From positions 275,380 through 339,379 of the forward strand of contig MU626260.1 of the NCBI GenBank assembly GCA_025603075.1: a DNA stretch of 64,000 bases, in the 5' to 3' direction. This DNA comes from Neoconidiobolus thromboides FSU 785. Its lineage: Eukaryota; Entomophthoromycota; Entomophthoromycetes; Entomophthorales; Neoconidiobolaceae. Each line of letters begins with the position of its first letter. Position 1 is the stretch's first letter. Below are positions 1-13,137 of the stretch, one piece after another. A program made the position numbers and the translations under genes. Below the pieces are notes generated by a model. It was given only the letters and a program-made list of their open reading frames with translations. It was not told where the DNA came from and made no database searches.

Positions 1-1802
1 GACAAACTTTTGCCTTGAAATTCCCCAATCTTGACAGAATGTAATGCAACTATATCTCCAATAGTACCATTAAAGCTAGTTGCTAATTCATTCCATAATG
101 TGAATTTAATACTTGTTGCTGAAGAATCAACTAATGTCATTTCTCTTTTTTTAAACTAAACAAATTATAAGTAATAGATACTATTTTTAGTAATTATTGT
201 TAATAAATTTAACTTACTTCTTTATTTTGTTTAGCTGACGTAAATTCAATAATGTCACTAATATCCGTAATTACTCCAATAACATCTAAATATAAATTGA
301 TTTAATATACTGTATTATATTTTATTGTATTATTTATTATTATTATATTATGTATTATTACCAACAATGGAATTGACATCTTTTAATTCAATATCAGAAA
401 TAGGTATGAATTCATAATGAACTTTAACTTGATGTTCTTCGTCACACTAAAAAAATAAAAATAAATGAATGATTATGTATTAAATAAAATTTACCTTAAT
501 AGCTTCTGAAACCGAAGTAAAAGTTAATTCATAATCATTCTTTAATGTCGAATATTTTTTATTAGCTTGTCCAATTCTTAAATTACTAATATAATAGCTC
601 TAAATATATAAATATTATATTGATATAACACTAATGATAATCATTTACCTTATTAACTTCTAACAAAGAACCAAATTTATCACATTGTTCATTAAATGCA
701 GTAGCTCGAATTTCCCCACTATCATCCATAAAATGAATATTAATTAATCTACCTGGCCCTTTGGCATTATTGTATTGTCGTATATCCCCTTTGAAAGAAA
801 CTACTGCTTTAATTGTCCATCTTATTTTATAATAAATAAACAACAAAATGAATAAACAAAACAAAATAAATTACTTATTCTGAAATGGATTTAAATTTGA
901 AATTGGTATAATTCTCATACCCTCCGGAATAGAATCATTTATATTACTATAACGTTAATTTTAGTTAATTTAATTATATCTATTTACTTTCAATATTTAC
1001 CTGTTTTGATTCATATTTGGATTAGAATTATTGTTAAAACTTTGATTATTATTACTATTAAAACTTTGATTAAAGCTATTGTTATGATTATTTTCTTGTT
1101 TAGGCGTTGGATTATTAATATTGTTATTTAAATTCGGTTGAAAATTTTGAATAGGATTTTGCATCCCAGCTACCTGTGGATGGGCATTATTATTAGGATT
1201 ATTATTAATGGCTGGATCTTCTAAAATATGACCTGGATTATATAAAGCATTAACTTCACGAATAATGATATATCTATTCATTGAATATTATTAATATCAA
1301 CAATTAAAATTAAATAGTCATTATTTTATCTTCTAATTACCTTTTTCCATTAAAATCAGCAAATTGTCCATTAACTAAATGAATTAATAAATAATTTTGG
1401 ATGTAGCCGGAATGTAATTTTTCATTTAATTCGACTGAGAAGTAAACTAAATAAAATTAAAAAAAATATTAGTTTTAATCCATTTACTATCATTTAGCCA
1501 ATTTTCTTACCTTGAATTTTACTTTCGCCATCCCAACAAAGAGCTCTAATTGTTTTTTAAAAAAATAGTTAATTAATTGATATTCAATAAAAGGATATAT
1601 ATTATAATTTGGCTTAGTTTAGTTTAATTCAATCTAATAATACTCACTTATATCTTTTATTTGGATCATTATCATTAGCACCTTGATTATTTTTAATAGA
1701 AACTACTTGTAAAATAACTTGGCCTGGATAATCTTCAAAGATACCATTACCGCTAGCCGAAAATTTACCAAACCCTTTACTAAGTTGATATTGTTGATTC
1801 AT
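1..1802 (-). CDS. RFA1: Replication protein A large subunit (RPA70), N-terminal ~408 residues, cut by window edge
   Basis: Large subunit of the single-stranded DNA-binding RPA heterotrimer, acting in DNA replication, repair and recombination. Ten exons can be joined in frame: 1648-1802, 1511-1545, 1341-1446, 1001-1273, 875-946, 649-820, 495-599, 362-446, 218-285 and 1-155. Start is the ATG at 1802 (MNQQYQLSKGFGKF). The first exons encode the N-terminal OB fold, exon 4 holds an Asn/Gln-rich linker, and exon 5 onward gives the DNA-binding OB folds, with the family signatures NPFQNKWTIKA, GEIRATAFNEQCDKF and ISDIIEFTSAKQNKE. The third DNA-binding fold and the zinc ribbon must lie beyond the left edge. 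The same-strand FHIP gene lies upstream. Identification is by remembered family motifs and is strong; individual splice sites are inferred. Confidence 0.93.
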
Positions 1803-2195
1803 TTTTTTAAAATTTAATAATATTATTAAAAGAAAGTTGAATTTTAAAGATGGTACTTTCTCAATTTTATTGATTTTGATTTTTTCATAGATTTGAAAGC
1901 TTTTTGAGTTGTGTTTCTGGATCTTGTTTGTTTGATTGGTGAATATATTCTAAACTAGAATCGGATTGATTCAAATTCAGTGCAACGTGTTAGATTTAAG
2001 CAATGTAATTTACTATATTAAAACACGTAATAAAGATATATGGAAAGTGTTAAAAGACTAAGCTAGGAAATCAATGTAATTTATTTAATATATATTACTA
2101 AAGATAAGTTGATTTATATAAAATAGAATTAACAGTATAAAACTCAACAAAATAAACTGTAAAAATGAATAAAAAAAGATTGATATTTATTTGAG
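1803..2195. other. Intergenic, FHIP 3' end to RFA1 start
   Basis: AT-rich spacer between two same-strand genes. It must hold the RFA1 promoter and the FHIP 3' end. No clear TATA box, cell-cycle box or repeat was seen. Confidence 0.5.
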
Positions 2196-5100
2196 TTATA
2201 AAAAGAGTACTTGATCAATCCCAAAACCTCTTCGTACTTGAATAGCAGCTAATATTTCTTTAATACATTCTTGTAAGATAAGTACATTATCTAAAAAGAT
2301 TGTATGATTTTTAAATTCAACATCCAATTCTTTATTTTGAAATAATTGAGTAAATGAATGATGCATTGAAGGAGAAGGTGGTGGATTGGGAGTTGAAATG
2401 GCTTCCAAAAAGGAGAATTTCCTTTGGGGTTTATTTTGTTGTTTTTGTTGAACTGAAGATAAATCTTTTGTGTTTTGATTATAAGATAATGATAATGTAC
2501 GCTGAATAAAAGAAGTAGTTGATTGAGATTGTTTATCAATATGTTCTTGTTGTTGTAATGGGGAATTATGTAAATTTAATGTATCATAGTTACCTCCCAT
2601 AATAGCTGAAGTTTGTTTATCAAAATTAAATAAGTTTAATTGCTTTCGACGTTCTTCTAACCAAAGATCAAATTTATTATTTTTAATTCGAAATTCATCG
2701 ACTTGTTGTGCTAATTGATTTAAGATATCAAATAAAGGTGGTGGTGGACATGGTATTTGTTGTATTTTTAATAAGTTATTTTCTTCTTCTTCTTCATCTT
2801 CAGAATCTGAAATAAAACCTTCTAATGGATTAACTTCATAAACTTCTTCTTCTTCTTCAGAATCTTCTTTAGTTATATTAGTATCAATAGTTATTGATAA
2901 TCCACTGCTCTTTTCTTTTTTAAATTTTGTTTGAGCAGGACTTAATTTTTGTTTAGATTGTTTATATTTAATCAAATTTAATTGAAAACAAACTAATTCG
3001 TCTAATTTAATATAAGGACAACAAGCCAAACCAAACAACACATTAGACAATACTAAATTCAATTCACATGGATTATTAAAAAAATTAGATAGTAACTCTA
3101 ATAAAATTTGTAATATTGGTTCATTTCTTTTTAAATGATGCTGCTGTAATGAATAATCATTTTCTTGTCTCCCATAATCTTTAACTAATTCAATTGTATT
3201 ATTATTATTATTATTATTATTATTTTTAATTAATATTGTATGTTGTCTTGTATGCCCTTTACTTTTAGCTTGTTCTTTTCGAATATGATTAGACAATTTA
3301 TAATTATTATACATTGATTCTACTTGTTTTATATAAGGTTCATAACCTGGTATAAAGCCGTCTTTATTAAATCTTGGATCCATATTATTAATTAATAAAA
3401 AATATGATTGAATTTCTTGATGATGATTGCTAATAGTTGTATATGGTTTTTGTTTAAAATGATGAATTTTTTCTTTTTCTGCTTCTTCAAAAGTTGGAAT
3501 TGTTGGTGATAATACTCTTGAAGTAGGTGGTAAGGTAACTGGTAAACAATTTTCTTGCCCTAATAATAATAATAAATACTGTGCATGTCCGTTAATTATT
3601 GTATTTAATAATTTTAAAGCAGAAATACTAGTTGGTATTGATTTGGATTGTAAATTATTAAATAATAAATCTTTTAAGTTAAAAGCTAAATGTGCTTTAT
3701 TTTTATTTGCTTTCATTTCTCGAATACTATTTTCTGATAATATACTATTAGTTTCTGTATTTCTTCTTGCTCTTTCTTCTTTATTACTATTAAATGATTT
3801 GATAGAACTAGTTTCACTATTAGTCATTTTATCTTTATGTAAAATATCTTCTTCTTCACTATTAATAAGAAATCGAATAAATAAATCTACTAATTCACCA
3901 TCCTTAAGTGTACTTAATATAATTTCAATATACGAAATAACAGCAACAGCAGATCCATCTAAATCACTTGATTCCATCATCGAGTGGTATAAAATAGATT
4001 CTAAAAACACACTTTTAATATCTGATAATAAAGCCATACAAATAGCTCTTGATGGACATCTTTGTAAAATATCTTGACAAAATTCTAATGTCTTTAAAAA
4101 AGAATCAATTAATATTTTAAATTGAGGGGATGAAGACACTTGAAAATCATCTAATCCATCTTCATCATTTAACTCTTTACTACGTGTTAATTTAAATTGA
4201 ATTCGATCCTCATCTACATATTTAACTAATAATTTACGTGGTAATTGAGAATATAAAGCTCCTAACCCAGCTGATAAAATAGGACAAAGGTCCGAATGAT
4301 ATAATATATAATCTCTAAAATTACCTCCTGCAACTTCAATTAGAAATAGCAATCCTGTTCTTGCATAATCTCCCGATTTCCCTTCTCTATGAACAAACCT
4401 TAACAAATAAGAAAATAATAAACATTCATATTGTGGGCTATCATTTTCATTTAATATAATCTTTGGTTTAATGTCTTCATCATTGGTATATTCCCCAGTT
4501 AAGTTAGCAATTTCTTCTTTATTTAATGGACTTCCTTGTTTTTGAGGGGTAGTTAACCATTTCTTATCGTAAAAAAAGATATTCAATAAAGGAGGAGAAG
4601 AGTGAATCTTTGAACAAAGAGTATATAATAAATCAATCAAATCATCCACATAAAAATTATTAAACTTATCCATTTGGTTATCAGTATCTTCCTTTATACA
4701 AAGTTTCAATAATTTTAACGTGGGTATATGAATTGGAGAATGAATTAAAAATTTAACGTCTAATAGGTTAACTAAAGTAGATACAAATCGAATAGTTTCA
4801 CCACGAATACCCAATGGAAAATCAGATTCTGATATATTGACTAAAATATTTAACACCCCATGTTTTAACATATATTCCATACAAGCTCCAGTTTGATCAT
4901 CTTCTAATTTAATTTCTTCTTGTACTAAAGTATCGACCATTAATTTTAAATAACTAGGAATTTCTGTTAATTGAACATGTACTTTTCGATTCGGTTTTTG
5001 ATCTTGAATAAAATAAGTACTCTATTGAAATTAGTTGTTAATGTTTAATAGGAATTTAAATAGCAGAATATTATAATAACTTACATGAATAAAAGTCCAG

Positions 5101-5198
5101 CAGGTATGAAATTTTTCTAATTGCGCGCTAGAGCTTAATCTTCCACTCCCCTTACCACTTAAGCTTAGTTGTTTTTTTAATCGGTTGAACAGTTCCAT
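2196..5198 (-). CDS. FHIP-family (FAM160/RAI16-like) protein of the FTS-Hook-FHIP complex
   Basis: Predicted partner of Hook and FTS that links early endosomes to dynein in animals and filamentous fungi. Two exons: 5085-5198 (MELFNRLKKQLSL..., ending in FIH) and 2196-5021, joined in phase 0 across a 63-nt intron, giving about 979 residues. The conserved N-terminal helical-repeat region includes CWTFIH, PLGIRGETIRFVSTLVNLL and YARTGLLFLIEVAGG, typical of the RAI16-like family. The C-terminal third is low complexity: a run of nine Asn encoded by a TTA/ATT trinucleotide tract near 3195-3225, acidic Glu runs, Gln-rich stretches and PPPP. The conserved core then resumes as ILQECIKEILAAIQVRRG at the C-terminus. 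The start in exon 1 is preferred over the in-frame ATG at 4940, because the spliced N-terminus continues the family's WTFI motif. Confidence 0.85.
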
Positions 5199-6306
5199 TA
5201 TTTTAATAAAACTATAGATTAGATTGAGTGTTGTTTTTTAAAAAAGTTAGAGCCACACGTTGAATTTTATTGGTTCAAAATCCAATTACTATTAATTTGG
5301 AATTCTTTTTGAAAGGGTATAAATTATCTAATTTAATTACTCAAATATTGTCCAATATGCTTAATTTCAATGTCTACAGGGCTGATATTTGTAAAATAGA
5401 TTTGGTAACAATGCTTTTTTTATAAAAACGGAGTTATTTAAAATGTTGCTTTTATAATAATTTTAGCAATTTTCATTAGTTTTTTAAAAATAAAGGACCA
5501 TTTTTACCCCTAATGACCGGTTGGTTTATTTAATGAAAAAAAATGGTATATGGCAATTCTTTTTTTAATTCAAGATAAAAGCGTCTTGTGTATTTTAGTT
5601 TAAAGAGAAGAGATTTATTAACAAGAGGTTTATGGAGAATACTATATTTTATTGAGATAAATTAGAGCTGAAATTGAAAATTTCCTCCAAAACATCTTAT
5701 CACACTTATTTTCAAATAATAGTAATAAAAAAGCGTTATCAAAACGATATAACGAGAACAGTCAAATAATATCGAACAAACGTAATTTAAAAAATACTTA
5801 ACTATTATTTAAATTTAAAAGAAACAATTATCACCTAAAGTTAGCAAAATAAGTAGTATACATCATTTATTAAATATTAATATCTAAAGCTTATTTAATA
5901 AAACTAAATGGTATCGTTGATAGAATATAAAATTAACAAATATTCCCATATGCTACATCTCGAGCCTTTAGTCAAACAAGTTTTAGTATTGCTGCTGTAT
6001 CTTTTAATGTTTTTTTCCTCTCAACTAATACATTTCTATTAATAAACATATCTAATGATTTGATCTTCGTAGTTGAATCTATTGTCCCTTGTGATGACCT
6101 TGATGTTGTAATAATTACTTAGCTTAACCTACATTCCTCCGAAAAAATAAAAATAAAAGGAACTTACTAATATACTACTATTGATACACTTAAATTAAAT
6201 ATCGCTTTTTTTAACTTATAGCCTTTGAAATACTTTAAATAAGATTTCCCTTTATTAGGTATTCGATAAGAAATACTAAAGATAAAGTACTCCAATCGAA
6301 GAATAT
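5199..6306. other. Intergenic, FHIP promoter side / RPS23 3' side
   Basis: About 1.1 kb of AT-rich sequence with no convincing coding frame on either strand and no recognisable repeat. Confidence 0.5.
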
Positions 6307-7029
<723 letters not shown>

Positions 7030-7576
7030 TTTGTACTAAATACTTGTTGAGATATCAAAAGGAGGATTTGTTCACTTCTTCCCAATAATTATATTTCGTC
7101 CCTTATTTACTAGAAATTTGATTCTAGTTAGCAGACAAATTGACTTTTTTGGTAACTCGCTTTTGATTCGTTCCCAATATTTAGCTAGTTTTATTTTTTT
7201 ACTAAAGCTTGAATATAAAATCAATATTATTAATTTTAAAAAATAGATTAGTACTAATAAAATACTATAATTTAAAATAAACGTTAACGTATATTTTGTT
7301 TACTGTATAAATTATTTAAAAAAATGAAAAAATGCCAATATATAAACTACTAAATAAGCTGTTAAAAAAAATTAATATATATTTCATAAAACAATAGTAA
7401 TTAACAGTTCAATGATAGCTTTTTTGTTATTGGAATTTCAATACATTTACTTGATACTTTTTTGATCATATCTATTACATAAAAATATTAAACAATGTAC
7501 CATAACTCTAACATAGAGCAACTAACGTAAAATGTATATAAAAAGTCACGTATAAAAGAGTTTGACAACAAAAAAG

Positions 7577-7648
7577 ATCTTAATAGAGAATTGAACCCTA
7601 GACCTCTTACACCCAAAGTGAGAATCACACCAATAAGCTATTTAATAA
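7577..7648 (-). pseudogene. Degenerate tRNA-Pro (TGG anticodon)
   Basis: The reverse strand reads as a 72-nt tRNA-Pro. The anticodon arm CTCAC-TTTGGGT-GTAAG keeps four of five pairs with anticodon TGG. The T arm TAGGG-TTCAATT-CTCTA pairs fully with one G-T. A recognisable D-arm remnant contains TTGGTGTGAT. The acceptor arms TTATTAA/TTAAGAT pair only partly, and the D stem has lost pairing. The sequence is clearly derived from tRNA-Pro but probably non-functional; it could also be the head of a tRNA-derived SINE. Confidence 0.6.
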
Positions 7649-7765
7649 CCTATTTCAGTTTATTAATAAATATATAAACATCTTTTATCCTAGTTTCCTA
7701 TGCTTTAGTAGCAACCTAATCCATTTAATTGATCTTTAGTTAATTTATAAAAATTAACTTTTTAA

Positions 7766-7863
7766 TGAGGATGTATTTTTTTGAGGAATTTTACTAATAA
7801 TCGTTCCGCTCAAGTAGCACTTAAAAAATGAAAAAAGTAATGAAACCAAAAAAAACATCACCA
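7766..7863 (+). mobile_element. MITE copy 1 (TGGGGATG family)
   Basis: About 100-bp non-coding element, left end TGAGGATGT and right end ACATCACCA (both with a mismatch to consensus), core CCGCTCAAGTAGCACTT. The open frame starting MKKVMKPKKT is its translation. Confidence 0.8.
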
Positions 7864-8188
7864 ATATTAATTAGATTTCTTAATATATGTACTTTTCTTT
7901 CTTATTCTATAATGTTATGTGCGATTTCGTTTTTAGGGGTTATTGGTATATTTCAATACCTGTGCGCTGTTCGAATAATAAAAGTTAACATTTTGAATAT
8001 TTTTATTGAAAATAGTTTAATATGTTGAAATAGAATAAATTGTTAAATATATAATAGAGTGCTGAAAATAAAATAAAAACAATTGATTAGGTGAATAACA
8101 TAAAATTAATTGATATTGAATTATTAAATGCTATATTTACAATCGAAGTTAAATAAATTGATTTTAAGGCATGTAAGAATGTAAGATA

Positions 8189-8289
8189 TAGGGATGTATT
8201 TTTGTGTTCAAGAATTTTACTAACGAATTTTCCGCTCAAATAGCGCTTAAAAAATGGAAAAATAATGAAGTAAAAAAAAACACTCCCAT
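8189..8289 (+). mobile_element. MITE copy 2
   Basis: Left end TAGGGATGT within ATATA, core TCAAATAGCGCTTAAAAAA intact, right end CACTCCCATA. Confidence 0.85.
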
Positions 8290-8477
8290 ATAAATCTCTA
8301 AATATAACAATTAAAAATTCTAAAATAAGCTTCTCATTTATCTCTTTTATCAGAGTTTCTATTGCCATATAATTGAAAAAATATAAAGTTGCTCATTTTA
8401 AATCCAATTAAGCGTGAAGTATGGAATTTAATAACATCTCATTTACAATGTTTAATAAGTTCATTGATGTTATTAAA

Positions 8478-8574
8478 TGAGGATATTTTTGGCTTCATTA
8501 TTTTTTCCATCTTTTAAGTACTGTTTAAGTGGAAAATTGTTGGTAAAATTCTTAAACACAAAAATCCATCCCCA
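8478..8574 (-). mobile_element. MITE copy 3
   Basis: Minus-orientation copy: TGAGGATAT, then GGCTTCATTA, and a diverged core TTAAGTACTGTTTAAG, ending CATCCCCA. Confidence 0.85.
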
Positions 8575-9449
8575 AATGTTTACTAAACTTTTCGTTTAGT
8601 GTAGGGCATAAATTTCAGCCCATTGGGTTCCAAAAATTAATCCAGCTCTTAGATTAAAACTTATAAAAGATCTTAAGAGGCTAATTTAAGACACATCGCC
8701 ATGTGACTTTCAGGCTAATTCGCTTTTATGAAGCTATCAAACCACAAGAACTTGAACGTTGTCCTCATTAGTATTATCTCATGTCTTCTTTAGTCATACA
8801 AAGGATTGAGTTTGTTGTTTCCATAGTCATACCGTTAGACCATTAAACCTCACTAATAGTTATAATAAAACTATAAAAATCCTTTACATAAAAAATATTA
8901 TAAGTTATAATAGTTTATTTCAATTAAAATGAAACTAATGTTATTATAATGTCTGTCTATATTAAAGTTTTTAAATTATTCTTTAATCTAATATAGTACA
9001 TGTAATATTGCTAATGTTAACATTCGCTGCTTTTGATTGTTAAAATTAGCCCTCTTTCTTTTTAAAGCTATATAATAACATATAACGTTTTTATTAATAC
9101 CAGCTTTCAAAAAAAAACATTAAATCCTATTCTCATATTAATATTTAACTTTCACTTAGTTTCAATAATCGAATAAATTAGCAAATAATTTGGTCAATAA
9201 TTTTTATTTTTTTTAAAAATTTTAATTTCTATTAAATTTTTGACCTAAAATTTAATAAGGTAATTTATTTATACCTACCTTAATAAAACTATGTATAATT
9301 TCTATTATTATAATAATGGAGCTCATATCTTTCTGAAAGCTTCCAATAGTATTATAATAAATAAGATATTTTATAAAAATAGCCTAGTAAAAGTTTCATT
9401 ATTTATTTACTAAAATAATGTAATCAATGGCATTATAACAAAAAACACA

Positions 9450-9548
9450 TGAAGATGTATTTTTTTGTTTAAGGATTTTGCTAACAATTTTTGCACTCAA
9501 ATAGCGCTTAAAAGATGGGAAGTGATGAAGCCAAAAAAAACGAGCCCA
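9450..9548 (+). mobile_element. MITE copy 4
   Basis: TGAAGATGT left end, intact TCAAATAGCGCTTAAAA core and GAAGCCAAAAAAAAC; the right end is decayed to CGAGCCCA followed by TA. Confidence 0.8.
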
Positions 9549-9750
9549 TATTTTATAAACTACTTTAATCCATCAGTACTCGTTTATTTTAGATTATTCG
9601 TCATAATAACAGTATAGTTTAAGGCATTAAATTGTGAAACTTCAGAACAAGAAGATAGGCAGAAGAGTTGAATAGGAAGTAGATAATCAAGGTATAAATT
9701 TTGATGGACTAACAAAGACCATTGGATATTCCTAGTCTAACATAACAATA

Positions 9751-9850
9751 TGAGAGCATTTTTTTGACTTCATTACTTTTTCCATTTTTTAAGTGCTATT
9801 TAAGTAGAAAATTTGTTAGTGAAATTCTTAAATACAAAAATATATCCCTA
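9751..9850 (-). mobile_element. MITE copy 5
   Basis: Minus-orientation copy with GACTTCATTACTTTTTCC and core TTAAGTGCTATTTAAG. Both ends are decayed (TGAGAGCAT / TATCCCTA). Confidence 0.75.
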
Positions 9851-10811
9851 TACCCTATTTTTACTTAATTTTAATTAAAACGCTTTATACAAATCTAGGA
9901 TAGTTTGAAATAATATATTTATTATAATAATAAAATTATTATAAAATCAATTACGGATGTTATTATATTTATTATATTGTGGAGTTAGTTATAATCTTTG
10001 ATTCATTCAATTGAATCAACTCATGTGTCAAATATTTAAAACAATATTTATAACCAATATTTAGTATTATGTCCTATTTTAACTATAACTATTTAATTGT
10101 ACAAATTTAAACATTAATGAAATAATCAAGTGCTTTTGTAGAGTTAACCAAAATAATAGGATCAAATATATTAAGGTTTCAATTTAAAATACCTTTATTT
10201 CTATTGTAATTATTTAATTATATTGTTTATTAATACGATTATTATTATTCAAGCTATTTATTTATTTATACATTATTAAAAGTAAATAAGATATTTTCAT
10301 AAAGAGATAATAAAAGATGAACTGTATTAAATTATTATAGGATAATAAATTAAAAGTGGTTATTATATAATTAAATTGTTATTGTAAAATAGTTTTTATA
10401 ATGACATGGGGTCTAGTAATAAAATATATGATATAATGATTCTGACAACGTATTTTATCATATTAGTTATATTATTACTTTTACTAATAATTACTAGTCA
10501 ATCATTATTTCTGATTTTTTTAAAAATAGATTATTTCATAAATAATATCATATATTAATCTATTATAAAGTCCATAGTCAAAATAAACTATAAATTCTCT
10601 GGCATTTTTCTTGGTATTTGGGGCTTTTAAACTTTATTGGGAGATGTTCTTAAGGCTTTAGGTCACTAATAAATTATTATTAAAAAAGAGATAATAAAAA
10701 TGGAAATTATGAAATTAAAAAACAGAATTCAAATTCAAATATTGTTAACTTTGTTTTCTTTTTTAAATTTAAAAAGCTTCCTTTTTTCTTATCCTTTGTT
10801 TGTTTTAAATA

Positions 10812-12116
10812 ATGTCGATTATTCAATTTCAATTTTATATATTTTTATTTTTATGGCAGGCCATTATTAACACACAAATAGTCCCATTGTCTAGAGGTTA
10901 TTGTATATTAATGAAGAATCAAATTTATTATTTAGGTGGTAGTACAAGTAATAATAATAAAGAAATGGAATCAAATAAAAATGTATATGCTTTGGATTTA
11001 AGTCAGCCAATTCATTTAAACAATAATCAAGCGCCATGGAAGAAAATAAATAGCAAAATAAATCAAACAGTTGATTGGGATGGAAGTCGAATTCTAACTA
11101 AAGATGAAGACAAAATATTGAGTTTTGGTGGCTCCGTAAAAAACATTAGTTTCTTTAATGAATTAAATATAAAAAATATGAGTTTAACTATTTTAAATAA
11201 AGAGTCTTTGAAATTACCAGGTATTCAACAAGATATTCATACTATTATTCAGCCTAATTTAGTACAGCATAATAATTTTGCTTATTTATTTGGTGGTATA
11301 ATAATTAATAAACGATCGGAAAGGGAGACAATTAATGGCCTATATCAATATAATATTACAAAAAAAAGTTGGATGAAATTACAATTGAGCTTAAATAATA
11401 AATATGGAACCGATTCAGTTTATATTAATAATACCATCTACTCTGTTGGAGGGTATAAAGAGGGTAAACGCGTGAAATTAGATACAATTGATATCATAAA
11501 ATTTGATAAAACAATTAGTTTAAGTAACCATAATTTAACAGGAGATATACCAAAATCAACTGCTTACACTGCCGTTTTTGGCGACAATTTTATGTATTTG
11601 ATAGCATCCGATGATAGCTTTAAACAAGAGAATGAACTTTATATATTAAATCTGATAACATTAACATGGCAAAAAGTACAAATTGAAAACTTACAATTAA
11701 GACCCATGGCATGTACAATTGTTTATAAGAATTTCATCATACATTCTTTTGGTGGTGGTATGAATGATGGAATGGATCAAACTCAAATTATAGATATCAA
11801 TACATTAACTAAAGTATATTCAACAAACAATACACTTAATAATCCAACTAGAGATATAGCAAATAATACTAATAATAATGTAACAATAGTGGATTCAAAT
11901 TATCAAAAAGCATTGATTGGTGGAATTGTTGGAACTATTGTTTTCATTGGACTGGTTGGATTGGGTTTAGCTTTTTATTATAGGAAAGTTAATGAGAATA
12001 AACATTACAACAAGATAATTAAACTACCAACTAATGATGACTTTGAAACACCGCCTGATTATGCCCCTCTTTCTAACCTAGAAACCCCTTACTTTACTCC
12101 TAAACTTAAATTGTAA
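10812..12116 (+). CDS. Kelch-repeat membrane protein with signal peptide and C-terminal TM segment
   Basis: Single-exon 434-residue protein. An N-terminal hydrophobic stretch (about residues 1-22, FYIFLFLWQAIIN) looks like a signal peptide. Several kelch-type blades follow, marked by Gly-Gly or Gly-Gly-like motifs after hydrophobic strands (IYYLGGS, ILSFGGS, AYLFGGI, IYSVGGY, IIHSFGGG). A strongly hydrophobic Gly-rich segment at about residues 367-392 is followed by basic residues and a short Pro/Thr-rich tail (TPPDYAPLSN), suggesting a single-pass protein with an extracytoplasmic beta propeller. Many Asn-rich N-glycosylation sequons fit secretion. Such kelch/galactose-oxidase-like membrane proteins are common in early-diverging fungi; no catalytic or ligand-binding function can be assigned. 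The next gene converges on it 112 bp downstream. Confidence 0.8.
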   Translation: MSIIQFQFYIFLFLWQAIINTQIVPLSRGYCILMKNQIYYLGGSTSNNNKEMESNKNVYALDLSQPIHLNNNQAPWKKINSKINQTVDWDGSRILTKDEDKILSFGGSVKNISFFNELNIKNMSLTILNKESLKLPGIQQDIHTIIQPNLVQHNNFAYLFGGIIINKRSERETINGLYQYNITKKSWMKLQLSLNNKYGTDSVYINNTIYSVGGYKEGKRVKLDTIDIIKFDKTISLSNHNLTGDIPKSTAYTAVFGDNFMYLIASDDSFKQENELYILNLITLTWQKVQIENLQLRPMACTIVYKNFIIHSFGGGMNDGMDQTQIIDINTLTKVYSTNNTLNNPTRDIANNTNNNVTIVDSNYQKALIGGIVGTIVFIGLVGLGLAFYYRKVNENKHYNKIIKLPTNDDFETPPDYAPLSNLETPYFTPKLKL

Positions 12117-12228
12117 TTTATCTTATAAAGTTTTATTATTATTAAAAAAAAATAATTAATATAAAATAAGTGTAACTTCAAATATAAGCTTTGATTAGAA
12201 TTAAAGTATTTTATTATTTTTGTTGAAT

Positions 12229-12921
12229 TTATTTGGAAGTAATGACTAATTCGAGGAACTAAATAATAATAATTAAAATTACTTTAAAATAAATAGTAAA
12301 ATTATTTACATCTTCATAACGAATTTGAATAACACCATCCGAATCTGTATCGAAACGACGGAAAGAGTCTGTTAACATTTTAATAGTAACACAAACCTAT
12401 AAAAAGCAATAAGCAACAATCCTATAAAAGCAATCAAATCAATAAAAACAATTTCTTACTTGAATAAAGTTATCAAAGGTGATGTCGCCTTTTGATTTAC
12501 GGTCAAATTTTTTAATTAGGAGACCAACAAAACGCTCCGATAAATTATAACCAAAGGTGCGTAAAGCCATTGATAACTCTTGTTTATCAATAGTACCTGA
12601 ACGATCCCTATCAAAAGATTGAAAGCATTGTTTCCATTGCTCAATATACTGCCAAAGCCCTTGAAACTCATTAAACCCAATGGTACCACTTTGATCTTGA
12701 TCAAACATATTCACCATTAATCGTACAGTTTCAATATTAAATGGGGACCAATCGCCTGATTAAAGAGGTTGATTTTAAAAACTCGATGTTCTTTAATTAA
12801 ACTATATAAAATTACCATTAATTAATGCTTTTTGTAATTCTTCAGCTGTAAGTTGACCAGATTTATCAGTATCAACTGCTTGAAACCATTGCCATAATTG
12901 TTGTGGATTATTTTGGCTCAT
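12229..12921 (-). CDS. Penta-EF-hand calcium-binding protein (ALG-2/PEF1-like)
   Basis: Four exons, 12816-12921, 12460-12755, 12310-12396 and 12229-12258, joined in consistent phase to 174 residues. Five EF-hand loops are visible: DTDKSGQLTAEE, DQDQSGTIGFNE, DRDRSGTIDKQE, DRKSKGDITFDN (degenerate) and DTDSDGVIQIRY. They are followed by the family's VTIKMLTDSFRRFDTD and a short C-terminal strand, ELVITSK. Length and order match the ALG-2/peflin core without the long Pro/Gly-rich N-terminal extension seen in many fungal peflins. The expected role is a Ca2+-dependent adaptor at membranes (ESCRT, ER-exit or polarity functions in relatives). The gene is convergent with the kelch gene. Confidence 0.9.
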
Positions 12922-13137
12922 TATTTTTATCTATTAATAATTAATAAAATTTGATCTAGCTTGTTCTTGTACTTATTTTACCTTCGATTTTTAAAAAAAA
13001 GCTAACCAGTAAATTTTGAATTCATACATATCTAAGAGTCAATCAATGAATGACACAATAATAGAGTAATCAGTTTATTTTCCTTGACAGTTTTCGTGTT
13101 ATATATTTTTTTACTGTTGATTCGAACAAATAGAAAG

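Larger units (their letters stand above)
7030..10811. other. Gene-free repeat-bearing region
   Basis: No convincing protein gene in about 3.8 kb. It contains five copies of the MITE family and a degenerate tRNA-Pro (listed separately). Small open frames at 7828-8028 and 8087-8368 are translations of MITE copies. A tRNA A-box/B-box-like pair on the minus strand near 8720-8850 is too divergent to call. The final part should hold the kelch gene promoter. Confidence 0.6.

Noticed and set aside
3643-4077. 144-codon plus-strand open frame inside FHIP
   Set aside because: Antisense shadow of the FHIP coding exon.
7828-8028. Open frame MKKVMKPKKTSP...
   Set aside because: It is the translation of MITE copy 1 plus flank. 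Similar frames at 8087-8368, 22211-22417 and 62229-62411 have the same cause.
8720-8852. tRNA-like A box (TGGTCTAACGG) and B box (GTTCAAGTTC) on the minus strand
   Set aside because: Spacing is long and no stems pair; could be chance in AT-rich DNA.
7030-10811. CRISPR-like array from the regularly recurring MITE cores
   Set aside because: Copies are irregularly spaced, in both orientations, about 100 bp each with terminal inverted repeats, and the genome is eukaryotic.
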